A stretch of 64,000 bases of DNA from Myxococcales bacterium (GCA_016707895.1 JADJGV010000001.1:297501-361500), one strand, 5' to 3'. Shown: positions 29,016-40,341, counted from the stretch's first letter. Program-made: numbers and translations. The notes: generated by a model from the letters alone, not told the origin.

Positions 29016-30638
29016 ATGCCTCACTGGCTCGCTCGCACCCTGGTGGCCGCCGTCGTCGCGACCACCGCCTCCGCCTGTACCCTCTATTTCGGTGACGACA
29101 CCGGCGACGACGACTGTCTGTTCGACGGCGCCGCCTCCGAGGCGGCCGGCCTGCGCAACCCGCAGACCAACCAGTGCGAGTTCATCGGCGGCGGCGGCGG
29201 CTGCGGCGCCCAGCCGGCCCCGGCGTTCGACCTGGCCGGCGCGCCGGCCCCGGTCGACTGGGCCCAGTGCTTCACCTCGTGCGAGGGCCTCGACGAGCAG
29301 AGCTGCTTCGCCGCGCCCGAGTGCCGCGCGACGTACACCCAGACCGATCCGTCGCAGGGTGGCTTCCGTTTCTTCTCGGGCTGCGTCGGCGTCGCGCCGT
29401 CGGGCCCGGCGACCGGCGAGGCCTGCCAGGGTCTCGACGGCTACGGCTGCTCGCGCCACAACGACTGCGTCGCGATCTACGGGTCGACCGACCTGCCCAA
29501 CGACGGCTACAGCGGCAGCGGCGTGTTCACGTCGTGCGAGCCCGAGCCCGGCACCCAGGGCTGCTTCTCGACCAACGACTGCCCGACCGGCTACACCTGC
29601 ACCACCGAGCAGGGCGTCTGTGACCCGCCGCCCGGATGCGACCCGTCGACCGGCATGGCGTGCCCCGCGGTGTGCTTCGGCCAGTGCGTCCCGTCCGGCG
29701 GCTCGTGCGCCGCGATCGACTGCGGCCCCGGCTTCCACTGCGAGGAGCTGTGCACCGGCGGCGGCCCGGCCGGCGGCGCCGAGAGCGACTCGCCGATCCC
29801 CCCCGGCACCTGCACGGCGACCTGCGTCCCCGACCAGCAGATGTGCCCGATCGAGTGCCCGCCCGACAGCGCCTGCGTCGAGGTCTGCCCGCCGTGCGGT
29901 TACCCCGGCGACCCGTCGTGCGGCCAGCCGTGCCACTTCGAGTGCCAGGGCGTCCCGCCGTCGACCTGCACCGGGTTCGACTGCGGCCCCGACGCGCACT
30001 GCGAGGAGCGCTGCCACCCGTGCGACCCGCTCCCCGACGGCACCGGCTGCGAGGTCCCGGCGTGCGAGCCGTTCTGCGTGCCCGACCCGACGACCGAGTG
30101 CGGCCCGAACACCTGCATGCCGGGCTCGCACTGCGAGGTCCAGTGCACGCCGGTCGACCCGAACAACCCGATGGGGCCGATGGGCACCTGCACCGCCACC
30201 TGCGTGCCCGACCCGGGCCAGGGCTGCGCCGCGATCGACTGCGGTCCTGGCACGCACTGCGAGGAGACCTGCGAGGGCCCGCCGTGCGGTGACCCCGCCG
30301 GCTGCCCCGACGTGTGCCGCGGCGAGTGCGTCGCCGACGGTCCGGGGGAGTGCCAGGGCGTGGTCATCTGCGCGCTGCCGCCGCCGGCCTGCCCGATCGG
30401 CACCACGGCCGGCGTCGCCGGCGGCTGCTGGAGCGGCTACTGCATCCCCAACAGCCAGTGTGGCGACCCGCCGCCGGTCACCTGCGAGGACGTCGCCGAC
30501 GAGATGACCTGCCGCAGCCGCACCGAGTGCGCGCCGATCTACACCGGCATGTGCACCCCGAACCCCGACGGCACCTGGACCTGCATCGACACGGTGTTCA
30601 CGCGCTGCGAGTCGCGGGTGATGCCGCTGCCGGGCTGA
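29016..30638 (+). CDS. Cysteine-rich secreted lipoprotein
   Basis: A 540-residue lipoprotein: signal MPHWLARTLVAAVVATTASAC with the lipidated Cys at about 21. The mature part holds several dozen Cys, with repeats of DCGPGxHCEExC type (near IDCGPGFHCEELC, FDCGPDAHCEERC, IDCGPGTHCEETC) and PPGTCTATCVPD linkers, like eukaryotic-style disulphide-rich modules common in large myxobacterial genomes. AGGAG lies seven bases before ATG 29016. Probably a surface adhesin or matrix protein; no catalytic motif. Confidence 0.8.
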   Translation: MPHWLARTLVAAVVATTASACTLYFGDDTGDDDCLFDGAASEAAGLRNPQTNQCEFIGGGGGCGAQPAPAFDLAGAPAPVDWAQCFTSCEGLDEQSCFAAPECRATYTQTDPSQGGFRFFSGCVGVAPSGPATGEACQGLDGYGCSRHNDCVAIYGSTDLPNDGYSGSGVFTSCEPEPGTQGCFSTNDCPTGYTCTTEQGVCDPPPGCDPSTGMACPAVCFGQCVPSGGSCAAIDCGPGFHCEELCTGGGPAGGAESDSPIPPGTCTATCVPDQQMCPIECPPDSACVEVCPPCGYPGDPSCGQPCHFECQGVPPSTCTGFDCGPDAHCEERCHPCDPLPDGTGCEVPACEPFCVPDPTTECGPNTCMPGSHCEVQCTPVDPNNPMGPMGTCTATCVPDPGQGCAAIDCGPGTHCEETCEGPPCGDPAGCPDVCRGECVADGPGECQGVVICALPPPACPIGTTAGVAGGCWSGYCIPNSQCGDPPPVTCEDVADEMTCRSRTECAPIYTGMCTPNPDGTWTCIDTVFTRCESRVMPLPG

Positions 30639-30644
30639 GCCTCC

Positions 30645-30711
30645 GAGGGCGTGTCGCCACGCCCTCCCCCGTCGGGTCATGCCCCGACGGGCCCCCACCC
30701 GAAACGCGAGA
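30645..30711. repeat. Tandem-hairpin repeat, diverged copy plus shared tail
   Basis: GAGGGCGTG/CACGCCCTC with a TCGC loop (30645-30666), then CCGTCGGG/CCCGACGG with a TCATG-type loop (30669-30690): same loops and order as the repeat at 12914. The tail 30691-30711 (CCCACCCGAAACGCGAGA core) is the exact reverse complement of the repeat at 57623. Lies seven bases after a stop codon, fitting a terminator. Confidence 0.65.
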
Positions 30712-30826
30712 TCCTCCTCGCGGAGTCCCCGCAGCTAGCGCCCGGCCGACCGCCGGGCGTTCGGCGTTTTGGCGGCAGGTGGCGGCAGGTGGCGCCCCCG
30801 CGAGAAACCAGGCTACGATCCACGCC

Positions 30827-32629
<1,803 letters not shown>

Positions 32630-32645
32630 GGCCGCGCGCGCGGCG

Positions 32646-33389
32646 TCACCGCAGCCGGGCCGCGACGGTCAGCGCGGCGAAGCCGGTGCGATCGCCGCGG
32701 GTGACGTCGTCGGTGCCGATCGCCAGGCCCAGGCCCCAGCAGCGGCCGGCCCACCAGTCGAGCTGGGCCCACGCCGGCGCGGTCGCCTCGGCGAAGTAGT
32801 CGCTCGACGGCGGCCCGGCCACGCCGACGCCGAGCTCGACGCCGAACCGGCCCGCCAGCGGGACGCCCACGGCGGCGTCGACCGCTGCGCGATCGCGGTT
32901 GCCGTCGGCGCGGCCGAGGAGCCCGATGCCCAGCCGCGCGGTCGCGCGCGCCCAGCGGCGGCCGTCGCGCCAGTCGGCGATCGCGCCGACGGTGACCGCG
33001 GCGTGGGCCGGCGACCACGCGGTGACGTCGGTGGCTAGCTCGGCGGTCAGCCGGGAGGCCAGCGGGAAGCGCGCGGTGAGCGCGACGCCGCGGTAGCGAT
33101 CGTCGCCGGGCCGGCAGCCGCGCAGGCACAGGCCGCGGCCGGCGCCGATGGCGTCGACGCCGCGCTGCGAGTGGCGCAGCCCCAGCGTCAGCTCAGCGCC
33201 GACGCCGTACCACACGTCGGCCGCGAGGTCGGCGGCGTCGCCGTCGAGCTGGCCCTCGAGCGCCGCGGCCACCGCCACCGCCTGGGCCGGCACCAGGGTC
33301 GGCGCGGCCAGCGGCCCGTCGTCGGCGCGCGCCGCCGCGGCGCTCGCCACCAGCGCCAACCCGATCACCCCCGCCGCGCGCGCCGTCAT
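32646..33389 (-). CDS. Secreted outer-membrane-type protein
   Basis: A 247-residue protein with a cleavable signal peptide (ending SAAAARA near residue 22). The mature chain shows alternating strands with aromatic girdle residues (ARLGIGLLG, GLGLAIGTDD, LTVAARLR) typical of beta-barrels. Its start overlaps the stop of the gene at 33386 by four bases, so it is the last gene of a four-gene minus-strand operon beginning at 36200. Confidence 0.6.
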   Translation of the reverse strand: MTARAAGVIGLALVASAAAARADDGPLAAPTLVPAQAVAVAAALEGQLDGDAADLAADVWYGVGAELTLGLRHSQRGVDAIGAGRGLCLRGCRPGDDRYRGVALTARFPLASRLTAELATDVTAWSPAHAAVTVGAIADWRDGRRWARATARLGIGLLGRADGNRDRAAVDAAVGVPLAGRFGVELGVGVAGPPSSDYFAEATAPAWAQLDWWAGRCWGLGLAIGTDDVTRGDRTGFAALTVAARLR

Positions 33390-33874
33390 TCGAAGTCGCT
33401 GGGCGCGACCTCGGCCTGCAGCCGCTGCAGGTTGTGGGCCTGCTCGTCGAGCGCCTCGCGCAGCCGGCGCTGGGCCAGCTCCTCGCGCAAGGTCGCCGCG
33501 CGATCGCGCCCGGCGCGGCCGACCGCGGCCAGGCCGAGGATGCGCGAGGTCGAGCACACCACGTCGGCCGCCGCCTCGAGCACCAGCATCTCCTCGTCGG
33601 GATCGCGCAGCGCCCGCTGCGCCGCCCGCGCCAGCCGGGTGAACACCAGGCTGGCGTCGTCGAGGATCGCCTGCTCGGTGTCGCCCCACGCCAGCCGGCG
33701 CGCGACCGCGTCGTGCAGCGTCAGGTCGAGGCCCAGCGCGGTGTCGAGCCCGGCCGACAGCGTGCGGACGATCGCGTCGAAGATCGCCACCGCCGGCGCG
33801 TCCTCGCTGCCGCCCGAGACGACGTCCAGGATCTCGTCGCGCAGGATCGCCACGCGCTCACCGAGGTCGCTCAT
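33386..33874 (-). CDS. Helical hypothetical protein in PP2C operon
   Basis: A 162-residue soluble protein, almost entirely helical with heptad-like spacing near the C-terminus (LREELAQRRLREALDEQAHN). No domain recognised. Both ends overlap neighbours by four bases, so it is translationally coupled to the phosphatase before it and the envelope protein after it. Confidence 0.75.
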   Translation of the reverse strand: MSDLGERVAILRDEILDVVSGGSEDAPAVAIFDAIVRTLSAGLDTALGLDLTLHDAVARRLAWGDTEQAILDDASLVFTRLARAAQRALRDPDEEMLVLEAAADVVCSTSRILGLAAVGRAGRDRAATLREELAQRRLREALDEQAHNLQRLQAEVAPSDFE

Positions 33875-35763
33875 CGCAGCGTCTCCTTGGACGGCCGGCG
33901 GCGCGGCACCGGCGGCGGCTTGGCCGGATCCCGCGCGGGCGGCGACGGATCGAGGCCGAGATCGAAGCGCATGCCGGCCGGCAGGCCGTCGTCGATGATC
34001 GTCGCGAACTTGCGCTCGAGATCGGCGACCCGCCGCTCGTTCTTGGTCACCTGCGCGCGCAGGCTGGCGGTCGCCGCGGCGGCCTCGCGCAGCCCCTCGG
34101 CGGTCGGCGCCACCGCCTCGACCACCAGGCTGGCGATCGTCGACGACAGCTGCTGGTACGCCGCGGCCAGCCGGCGCAGCGCCGCCACCTTGCCGCCGGC
34201 GGCGCCCGGCACCGCGCGCACCGCGTCGACGTGGGCCGCGCGCGCCGCGTCGAGCGCGTCGAACAGCGGCGTCACGCCGGCCTCGTCGAGCGAGCGCACG
34301 TCGAACAGCTCGCGCGCGGCCAGCCCGGCGTCGCCGCCCTCGCTGGCCGCGGTCGCCACCCGGTGGGCGTGCTCGAGCGCGCGGGTGAACAGCGCGCGGT
34401 CGCTGGTCGCCGCCGGCCGGCCCAGCGCCCGCCGCCGCGCGCCCTCGAGCAGGTGCTGGACGTCGGGCCCAGGCGCCTCGGGCGGCGCGTCGACCGCGCG
34501 CATGTACGGCACCGTCGGGTGATCGATGAACTTCGCGGTGACCTCGGCCGGCTGCCGGGCCCGGGCCGCGTCGTGGCGCACCAGCTCGGCCTCGACGGTG
34601 CGCAGCCGCTGCGCCAGCACGCCGCCGACCGCGGTCTCGGCGGTCACCAGCGCGCGCGCCACCGCGGCCTCGACCAGCGCGGCCAGCGGCGCGTCCTCGG
34701 CGCGCAGCTCGCCGATCACCGCGTCGGCCGCGCGGCCCAGCCCGTCGAGCAGCTCGCGCAGCGCCAGCCAGGCGCCGCCCTGCCCCAGCCAGCCCACGGC
34801 GAGGTTCTCGGCGAAGCTCCAGACGTTGACCGACGTCGCCTTCTCGAGGTCGTGGTAGACGGCGTCGGCGAAGTTGCCGGCCACCAGCGCGATCGCGTCG
34901 TCGGGGGCCAGCACCGCGCACAGCGGCGAGCGGTGGATGCCGTGGGCCCGGGCCGCCGCCAGCATCCGATCGCGGCGGGCCCACCACGCGCCGGCGCCGC
35001 TGGTCCGCAGCACGACCGTCGCCCGCGGCACCAGCTGGGCCCCGGCGTCGATCAGGATCGCGGTGACGTTGTCGCCGCCGCCGCCGCGCAGCGCCGCGTC
35101 GATCAGATCGCGGACCACGTCGGCGGCCGGATCGGTCGAGGCGATCAGCTGGTGCAGCGCCTCGCTGGCCGCGTAGCCGTACAGGCCGTCCGAGCACAAG
35201 AGCAGCCGGTCGCCGGCCTGCAGCTCGATCTCGTTGACGTCGACCGCGGCGGTGGCCTTGGCCCCGAGGTTGCGCGACAGCACGTTCTTGTAGGCGTGGC
35301 GATCGGCCTCGTCGGGCTGGATCGCGCCGCGCGCCACCAGCTCGGCGACGATCGTGTGGTCGTTGGTCAGCCGGTGCAGCCGGCCATCGCGCAGCAGGTA
35401 CGCGCGGCTGTCGCCGACGTGCGCGACGGTGGCGCGGCGGCCGTCGATCAGGCACGCCACGACGGTCGTGCCCATGCCGCGGCGATCGCGGCGCCGCTGC
35501 GCCTCGCCGTGGACCGCCGCCGACGCCGCGTTGATCGCGGCCTCGAGCAGCTGGCGCGGCCCCAGCGCGCTGCGGCGCGCGCGCACGTACTCGTGGATGA
35601 CGTCGCGGGCCTTGGTCGACGCGACGTCGCCGGCGCTGGCCCCGCCCATGCCGTCGAGCACCGCGTACAGCCCCCACTTGCCGTCGACGATCAGCGCGTC
35701 CTCGTTGGTGTCGCGCACCGCGCCGACGTGGCTGTCGCCGTAGCCCGCCACCAGCAACGTCAC
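33871..35763 (-). CDS. PP2C-family Ser/Thr phosphatase with long helical tail
   Basis: A 630-residue protein. The first ~240 residues are a complete PPM/PP2C phosphatase: SHVGAVRDTNEDALIV, VLDGMGGASAGDVAS, VAHVGDSRAYLL, LTNDHT, LLCSDGLYG and GGGDNVTAILI supply the metal-binding Asp residues. The remaining ~390 residues are helical and Ala-rich without recognised domains. Such phosphatases reverse Hanks-kinase phosphorylation. It is encoded with three unknown genes, not next to a kinase. GTG 35763 overlaps the preceding stop. Confidence 0.87.
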   Translation of the reverse strand: MTLLVAGYGDSHVGAVRDTNEDALIVDGKWGLYAVLDGMGGASAGDVASTKARDVIHEYVRARRSALGPRQLLEAAINAASAAVHGEAQRRRDRRGMGTTVVACLIDGRRATVAHVGDSRAYLLRDGRLHRLTNDHTIVAELVARGAIQPDEADRHAYKNVLSRNLGAKATAAVDVNEIELQAGDRLLLCSDGLYGYAASEALHQLIASTDPAADVVRDLIDAALRGGGGDNVTAILIDAGAQLVPRATVVLRTSGAGAWWARRDRMLAAARAHGIHRSPLCAVLAPDDAIALVAGNFADAVYHDLEKATSVNVWSFAENLAVGWLGQGGAWLALRELLDGLGRAADAVIGELRAEDAPLAALVEAAVARALVTAETAVGGVLAQRLRTVEAELVRHDAARARQPAEVTAKFIDHPTVPYMRAVDAPPEAPGPDVQHLLEGARRRALGRPAATSDRALFTRALEHAHRVATAASEGGDAGLAARELFDVRSLDEAGVTPLFDALDAARAAHVDAVRAVPGAAGGKVAALRRLAAAYQQLSSTIASLVVEAVAPTAEGLREAAAATASLRAQVTKNERRVADLERKFATIIDDGLPAGMRFDLGLDPSPPARDPAKPPPVPRRRPSKETLR

Positions 35764-36200
35764 GGCCGACCTCCGGCCGCCAGCTGCGCGCCGCGCCGGC
35801 CCAGCTCCTCGGCGATGCCGTCGTTGATCATCCGCGCGGTCAGCCGCGCGGCGTGGTTGATCGCCAGCGCCACCGTCGGATCGTTCGGGTGCTGGGCCCG
35901 GGCCAGCGTCGCCGCGACGTCGGCGATCGCCACCAGCAGCCGCTGCGCGTGATCGGGGCCGACGCCCTCGGTCGAGCGCACCGCGACGAAGCTGTGCAGG
36001 AAGCCGCGGTGCAGCGTGTGGTCGCCGGTCACCAGCAGCGTCGACAGCGCGTGCAGCACGCCCTCGAACAACGCCCGCGCCTCGTCGGGCGACAGCCGCG
36101 CGATCGCGTGGTCGAGGCTGCCGCGCACCTCGATCAGCCGCGCCAGCACCTGGGGCCGCAGCTGCTCGAACGCGGCGACGTAGCTGGGCACGCCCGACAT
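35760..36200 (-). CDS. Helical hypothetical protein, first gene of PP2C operon
   Basis: A 146-residue, all-helical soluble protein (MSGVPSYVAAFEQLRPQVLA) with no recognised domain. The internal ATG 36200 is preferred over a start 40 codons upstream, whose extra sequence is non-coding in character and overlaps the divergent receiver gene. Confidence 0.7.
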   Translation of the reverse strand: MSGVPSYVAAFEQLRPQVLARLIEVRGSLDHAIARLSPDEARALFEGVLHALSTLLVTGDHTLHRGFLHSFVAVRSTEGVGPDHAQRLLVAIADVAATLARAQHPNDPTVALAINHAARLTARMINDGIAEELGRRGAQLAAGGRP

Positions 36201-36285
36201 GGGGCCACGATGGTAGCAAACCGCCCCGCCACCCTTGAAGCGCGGCGCCGCCCGATCGCACGCCGTTGCTCTGGTACAGTGGGGC

Positions 36286-37107
36286 GTGGCTCTCGGCAAG
36301 GGAGGGAAGATCCTGGTCATCGACGACGAGCCGATGGTCCGCTCGGCGGTCGGCCGGGTGCTGACCGACGAGGGCTACACCGTCGAGTTCGCCGGCGACG
36401 GCGCCGCCGCGCTCGAGCGCCTGGCCGCGACGCCGCCCGACGCCATCCTGCTCGATCTGATGATGCCGGGCATGAACGGCCGGCAGTTCCTCCACGCGCT
36501 GCGCCGCGACCTGCGCTCGAGCGTGCCGGTGGTCGTCATGACCGCGGTCCACGGGCTCGGCCAGCGCGCGATCTCGCTGGGCGCCACCGACGTGGTCGAG
36601 AAGCCGTTCGACGTCGAGGAGCTGCTCAACAAGGTGGCGCTCGCGGTGTTCCGGGCCCGCCAGGAGTCGACCAGCGAGATCGCGCTCGACCCGCCGCGCG
36701 AGGACGACCCCGATCACGCGTACGCGGACGTGGTGGTGGTGGTCGACGACGACCTGACCGCGCTGCGCCGGCTCGACGACCGGCTCACCGACGGCGGGTT
36801 CACGGTGATCGCGTTGCCGCGCGTCCCCGACGACGCGCTGCGGATGCTGCGGGCGCTGGCGCCGGCCGCGATCGTCGTCGCCGCGGCGGCCACCGCCGAC
36901 GGCGGCGCCGGGTTCGCCGCGACCATCCGCGACGCGCCGAGCCTGGCCCGGGTGCCGATCATCGTGCTGGCGCGCGGCGAGCACCCGCGCTCGCTGGCGC
37001 CGGCCGCGGTGGTCTTGACCCGCCCGACCGACGACGACGTCGTGCGGATCATCGAGCTGATGAGCAGCCGCCCGATCACCGGCGGTGGCGCCCGGCCGGC
37101 GTGGTAA
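36286..37107 (+). CDS. Tandem receiver-domain protein
   Basis: A 273-residue protein without an output domain. The first receiver is complete: DDEP acidic pocket, phospho-acceptor D57 in ILLDLMMPG, T in VVMTAVHG and K106 in EKPFD. The second (about residues 145-260) starts VVVVVDDD but lacks the Asp and Lys of an active receiver, so it is probably a docking module. Single-domain-style regulators like this relay phosphoryl groups or bind kinases. GTG start, divergent from the PP2C operon. Confidence 0.82.
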   Translation: MALGKGGKILVIDDEPMVRSAVGRVLTDEGYTVEFAGDGAAALERLAATPPDAILLDLMMPGMNGRQFLHALRRDLRSSVPVVVMTAVHGLGQRAISLGATDVVEKPFDVEELLNKVALAVFRARQESTSEIALDPPREDDPDHAYADVVVVVDDDLTALRRLDDRLTDGGFTVIALPRVPDDALRMLRALAPAAIVVAAAATADGGAGFAATIRDAPSLARVPIIVLARGEHPRSLAPAAVVLTRPTDDDVVRIIELMSSRPITGGGARPAW

Positions 37108-37117
37108 GAACGCGGCC

Positions 37118-38443
37118 ATGGTGGCCGTCCCCCAGCCCGCGCCCAGCTCGATCTACGCCGCTCGTCGCCAGGCGCTGATGGAGGCGGTCGGCCCCACCGG
37201 CGTGGTGGTGGTGCGGTCGCTGCCCGAGCGGGTGCGCAACGGCGACGCGCACTACGCGTTTCGCCAGCAGTCGGACGTGCTGTACCTGACCGGCTTCGCC
37301 GAGCCCGACACCACGGTGATCCTGCGGCCCGGCGCCGCGCAGGATCGGGTGGTGATGTTCGTGCGGCCGCGGGACCCGGCGATGGAGGTGTGGGACGGCC
37401 GGCGCGCCGGCCTCGAGGGCGCCAAGGCGCTGTACGGCGCCGACGCCGCCTACCCCGCGGCCGAGCTCGCGACCCGCTTGCCCGAGCTGATCTGCAACTT
37501 CGAGGAGCTGCACTACGCGGTCGGCCTCGACGAGGACACCGACCTCTTGATCACGCGCACCGTGGCCCGGCTGCGCAAGACCGAGAAGCGCGGCCAGCGC
37601 CCGCCGCGGGCGATCGTCGACCCGCGCGCCGCGCTGCACGAGCTGCGGCTGCGCAAGGCGCCCGACGAGCTGCACGCGCTGCGCAAGGCCGCGGCGATCT
37701 CGTGCGACGCCCACGTCGCGGCGATGCGCCAGGGCCGCCCCGGCACCTTCGAGTACGAGCTCGACGCCACGATCGACTACACCTTCCGCAGCCGCGGCGG
37801 CGCCGGCCCCGGCTACGGCACGATCGTCGGCGCCGGCGAGAACGCCACGGTCTTGCACTACGTCGAGAACCGCTGCGCCATCGCCGACGGCGACCTGGTG
37901 CTGGTCGACGCCGGCTGCGAGTACAACCACTACACCGCCGACATCACGCGCACCTGGCCGGCCAACGGCCGCTTCAGCCCGGCCCAGCGCAAGGTCTACG
38001 AGCTGGTGCTGGCGGTGCAGAAGTCGGCGATCGAGCTGGCCGCGCCCGGCGTGACCCTCGACGCCATCCACCAGCACTGCGTGCGCGGCCTGACCGCCGG
38101 CATGATCGAGCTCGGGCTCCTGACCGGCACCGTCGACGAGCGCGTCGCCGACCTGGCCTACAAGCGGTTCTACATGCACCTGACGTCGCACTGGCTCGGC
38201 CTCGACGTCCACGACGCCGGCGCCTACACCGTCGGCGGCAAGCCGCGGCCGCTCGAGCCCGGCATGGTCATCACCGTCGAGCCCGGCCTGTACATCGCCG
38301 CCGACTGCGAGGACGCGCCGGCCGAGCTGCGCGGCATCGGCGTCCGCATCGAGGACGACATCCTGATCACGGCCGACGGTCGGGAGAACCTGACCGCCGC
38401 GTGCCCGAAGGACGTCGCGGACCTCGAAGCGATCTGCGGGTAG
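37118..38443 (+). CDS. pepP: Xaa-Pro aminopeptidase (aminopeptidase P)
   Basis: A 441-residue M24B metallopeptidase that removes N-terminal residues before proline. The N-terminal domain (about 1-175) carries YLTGFAEPDT; the pita-bread domain has the metal ligands D264 in LVDAGCEYN, D275 in YTADITRTW, His in the HWLGLDVHD block and Glu in VEPGLY and RIEDDI. Size equals E. coli PepP. ATG 37118 gives a start matching the family. Confidence 0.95.
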   Translation: MVAVPQPAPSSIYAARRQALMEAVGPTGVVVVRSLPERVRNGDAHYAFRQQSDVLYLTGFAEPDTTVILRPGAAQDRVVMFVRPRDPAMEVWDGRRAGLEGAKALYGADAAYPAAELATRLPELICNFEELHYAVGLDEDTDLLITRTVARLRKTEKRGQRPPRAIVDPRAALHELRLRKAPDELHALRKAAAISCDAHVAAMRQGRPGTFEYELDATIDYTFRSRGGAGPGYGTIVGAGENATVLHYVENRCAIADGDLVLVDAGCEYNHYTADITRTWPANGRFSPAQRKVYELVLAVQKSAIELAAPGVTLDAIHQHCVRGLTAGMIELGLLTGTVDERVADLAYKRFYMHLTSHWLGLDVHDAGAYTVGGKPRPLEPGMVITVEPGLYIAADCEDAPAELRGIGVRIEDDILITADGRENLTAACPKDVADLEAICG

Positions 38444-38656
38444 CCGATCCGCCAGGCCCGGAAGGGCGCGCCACGGCCTTGGATGGCAGCATCGGTGCCT
38501 GGCCGGCGCCCGTCCAGTGACCCGACCAACGAGCCACTGCCAGCAGGGTGTGGCAGGTCGGAACAGCCCTTGCTTTGGTGCAAGGCCTGTCTCCGTCGCG
38601 TCACGTAACTGTCCGATTCCGCTACGAAACTGTTGGAAATCGGACGCATGTAGGCG
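38444..38656. other. Intergenic region with structured segments
   Basis: GCCAGGC at 38453 can pair with GCCTGGC 50 bases later. GCCAC/GTGGC and CCGACC/GGTCGG can nest further on, and GTCCGATTCC/GGAAATCGGAC (38611-38645) forms a ten-pair hairpin with one bulge just upstream of the aminotransferase. This could be a leader RNA or operator. No known riboswitch consensus is recognised. Confidence 0.4.
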
Positions 38657-39844
38657 ATGAGTGACAGGTTCTCACCGCCTCCTGTGCCCAAAACAACCAT
38701 GCCCCTACCGATCTTGTTCACTCCCGGCCCGGTCCGCATCCCCTCGGTGGTCGCGACCGCGATGGCCGAGCCGCCGTGCAACTACCACCGGCAGGCGGGC
38801 TTTCGGGAGGTGTTCGGCGAGATCCAGACGTCCCTGGCCGAGCTGCTCGGGCTGCGTGATCCGGCCGCGTACTTCGCGACGATCATGACCACCACCGGCA
38901 CCGGCGCGATCGAGGGCTGCATGCAGGCCTTCGCGGCGCTGGGCCCGGGCCTGATCCTGGAGAACGGCTTCTTCGGCGCCCGCTGGGTCGACCAGGCCAA
39001 GCAGAACGGGTTCGCCTACCACGCGCTGTCGTCGCCCAGCGACCAGCCGATCGATCCCGCCGCGGTGGCCGCCTACCTCGACGCGCACCCGGACATCAAG
39101 TGGTGCTTCTACGTCTCCCACGAGACCCGCATGGGCCTCGTCAACCCGATGGTCGAGATCGGCAAGGCCTGCAAGGCCCGCGGCGTGATGGTCGGCGCCG
39201 ACATCATCTCGAGCGCGTTCGCGTACCCGGTCGACATCGAGGCCGCCGAGCTGGACCTGGCGGTGACGTCGTCGGCCAAGGCGATCATGGCGGTCGCCGG
39301 CCTCGGCATCGTGATGGTCAAGAAGGCCTCGCTGCCCGCGCTCAAGGCGGTCAAGAGCGAGCGCAGCTACTACCTCGACGTCATCGCCGAGACCGACCGG
39401 CAGATGGCCGAGCACCAGCCGCGGTTCGCGCAGCCGGTGCCGCTGTACGCCGCGCTCCACGCCGCGTGCCGCCACATGAAGGCGATCGGCATCGGCAACC
39501 ACATGGCCCGCATCCAGCGTCAGATGGACGTGGTGGCCAAGCACCTCGCGACCTACGGCTGCGCGCCGCTCCTGCCGCGCGAGCGGCTGTCGTGGATCGC
39601 CGTGAACTTCTCGCTGCCGCCGGGCATCAAGTACTCCGAGTTCGCGCCGCGCATGCAGGCCGAGGGCTTCTTCCTGCTGTACGGCGTGCCGGGCAACGAG
39701 AGCCACTTCCAGGTCTCGACCATCGGCGATCTAACCGACGCCGACGTCGAGGGTCTGTGCCGGGCGTTCGACCGCGTCCTCGCTCCCATCGTCCAAACCC
39801 GCGCCGCCACCGAGGCCGCGCGCGTCCACGGAGGTGCCTCGTGA
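38657..39844 (+). CDS. PLP-dependent aminotransferase, class V (PhnW-like)
   Basis: A 395-residue fold-type I aminotransferase of the alanine-glyoxylate / 2-aminoethylphosphonate-pyruvate group: LFTPGPVRIPS at the N-terminus, the TTTGTGAIEG phosphate loop, SHETRMGLVNP, and SSAKAIMAVAGLG around the PLP lysine. The amino donor and acceptor are not readable from sequence. ATG 38657 and ATG 38699 (MPLPILFTPGP) are both possible; the latter matches family starts better. Its stop overlaps the RpiB-like gene, so it heads a three-gene operon. Confidence 0.8.
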   Translation: MSDRFSPPPVPKTTMPLPILFTPGPVRIPSVVATAMAEPPCNYHRQAGFREVFGEIQTSLAELLGLRDPAAYFATIMTTTGTGAIEGCMQAFAALGPGLILENGFFGARWVDQAKQNGFAYHALSSPSDQPIDPAAVAAYLDAHPDIKWCFYVSHETRMGLVNPMVEIGKACKARGVMVGADIISSAFAYPVDIEAAELDLAVTSSAKAIMAVAGLGIVMVKKASLPALKAVKSERSYYLDVIAETDRQMAEHQPRFAQPVPLYAALHAACRHMKAIGIGNHMARIQRQMDVVAKHLATYGCAPLLPRERLSWIAVNFSLPPGIKYSEFAPRMQAEGFFLLYGVPGNESHFQVSTIGDLTDADVEGLCRAFDRVLAPIVQTRAATEAARVHGGAS

Positions 39845-40341
39845 TCTCGCAACTCGGACAGCACAGCGGCAAGCACATCGTCTTCGGGTTCGATCACCAC
39901 GGGCTGCCGGAGGTGGACGCGTACGTCGAGTCGCTGGCCCGCTACGGGCTGGTGCTGTCGGCGGCGCAGGGCGAGCAGCCCCACTACCTGGCGTCGACCC
40001 AGCGGGTCTGCGAGCGGGTCCGCGGCCGCGCCGACGCGGTCGGCGTGCTGGTCTGCTCGACCGGCATGGGCGTGTCGATCGCGGCCAACAAGTTCAGCGG
40101 CGTCTACGCGGCGCGCTGCTTGACCGTCGAGGACGCCACGATGGCGCGGCAGATCAACAACTGCAACGTGCTGTGCCTGGCGCTGCGCAGCGGCCGCGAG
40201 CTGAACGCCGCGATCATCACGGCGTTCATGACCACCGCCTACGAGGGCCGCAAGCTCGAGCAGCTGTCGCGGATCACGATGTTCGAGCACGACCTGGTCC
40301 CGGTCGAGCCCGCCCGCGCGCGCGCGCTCAAGAGCGTGTGA
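39841..40341 (+). CDS. RpiB/LacA/LacB-family isomerase-like protein
   Basis: A 166-residue protein of the ribose-5-phosphate isomerase B family: FGFDHHG near the N-terminus, the CSTGMGVSIAANKF loop with the catalytic-type Cys, and ARQINNCNVLCLALRSG. The family is usually about 150 aa and its signature DHAG is DHHG here, so the substrate may not be ribose-5-phosphate. GTG 39841 overlaps the aminotransferase stop, with GGAGG seven bases upstream. Confidence 0.8.
   Translation: MISQLGQHSGKHIVFGFDHHGLPEVDAYVESLARYGLVLSAAQGEQPHYLASTQRVCERVRGRADAVGVLVCSTGMGVSIAANKFSGVYAARCLTVEDATMARQINNCNVLCLALRSGRELNAAIITAFMTTAYEGRKLEQLSRITMFEHDLVPVEPARARALKSV

Noticed and set aside
38450..38520. CCAGGCCCGGAAGGG resembles the apical loop of SRP RNA (CCGGAAGG)
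   Set aside because: The AGCAG side of the symmetric loop is missing and the flanks do not form the SRP helix, so I do not call an SRP RNA.
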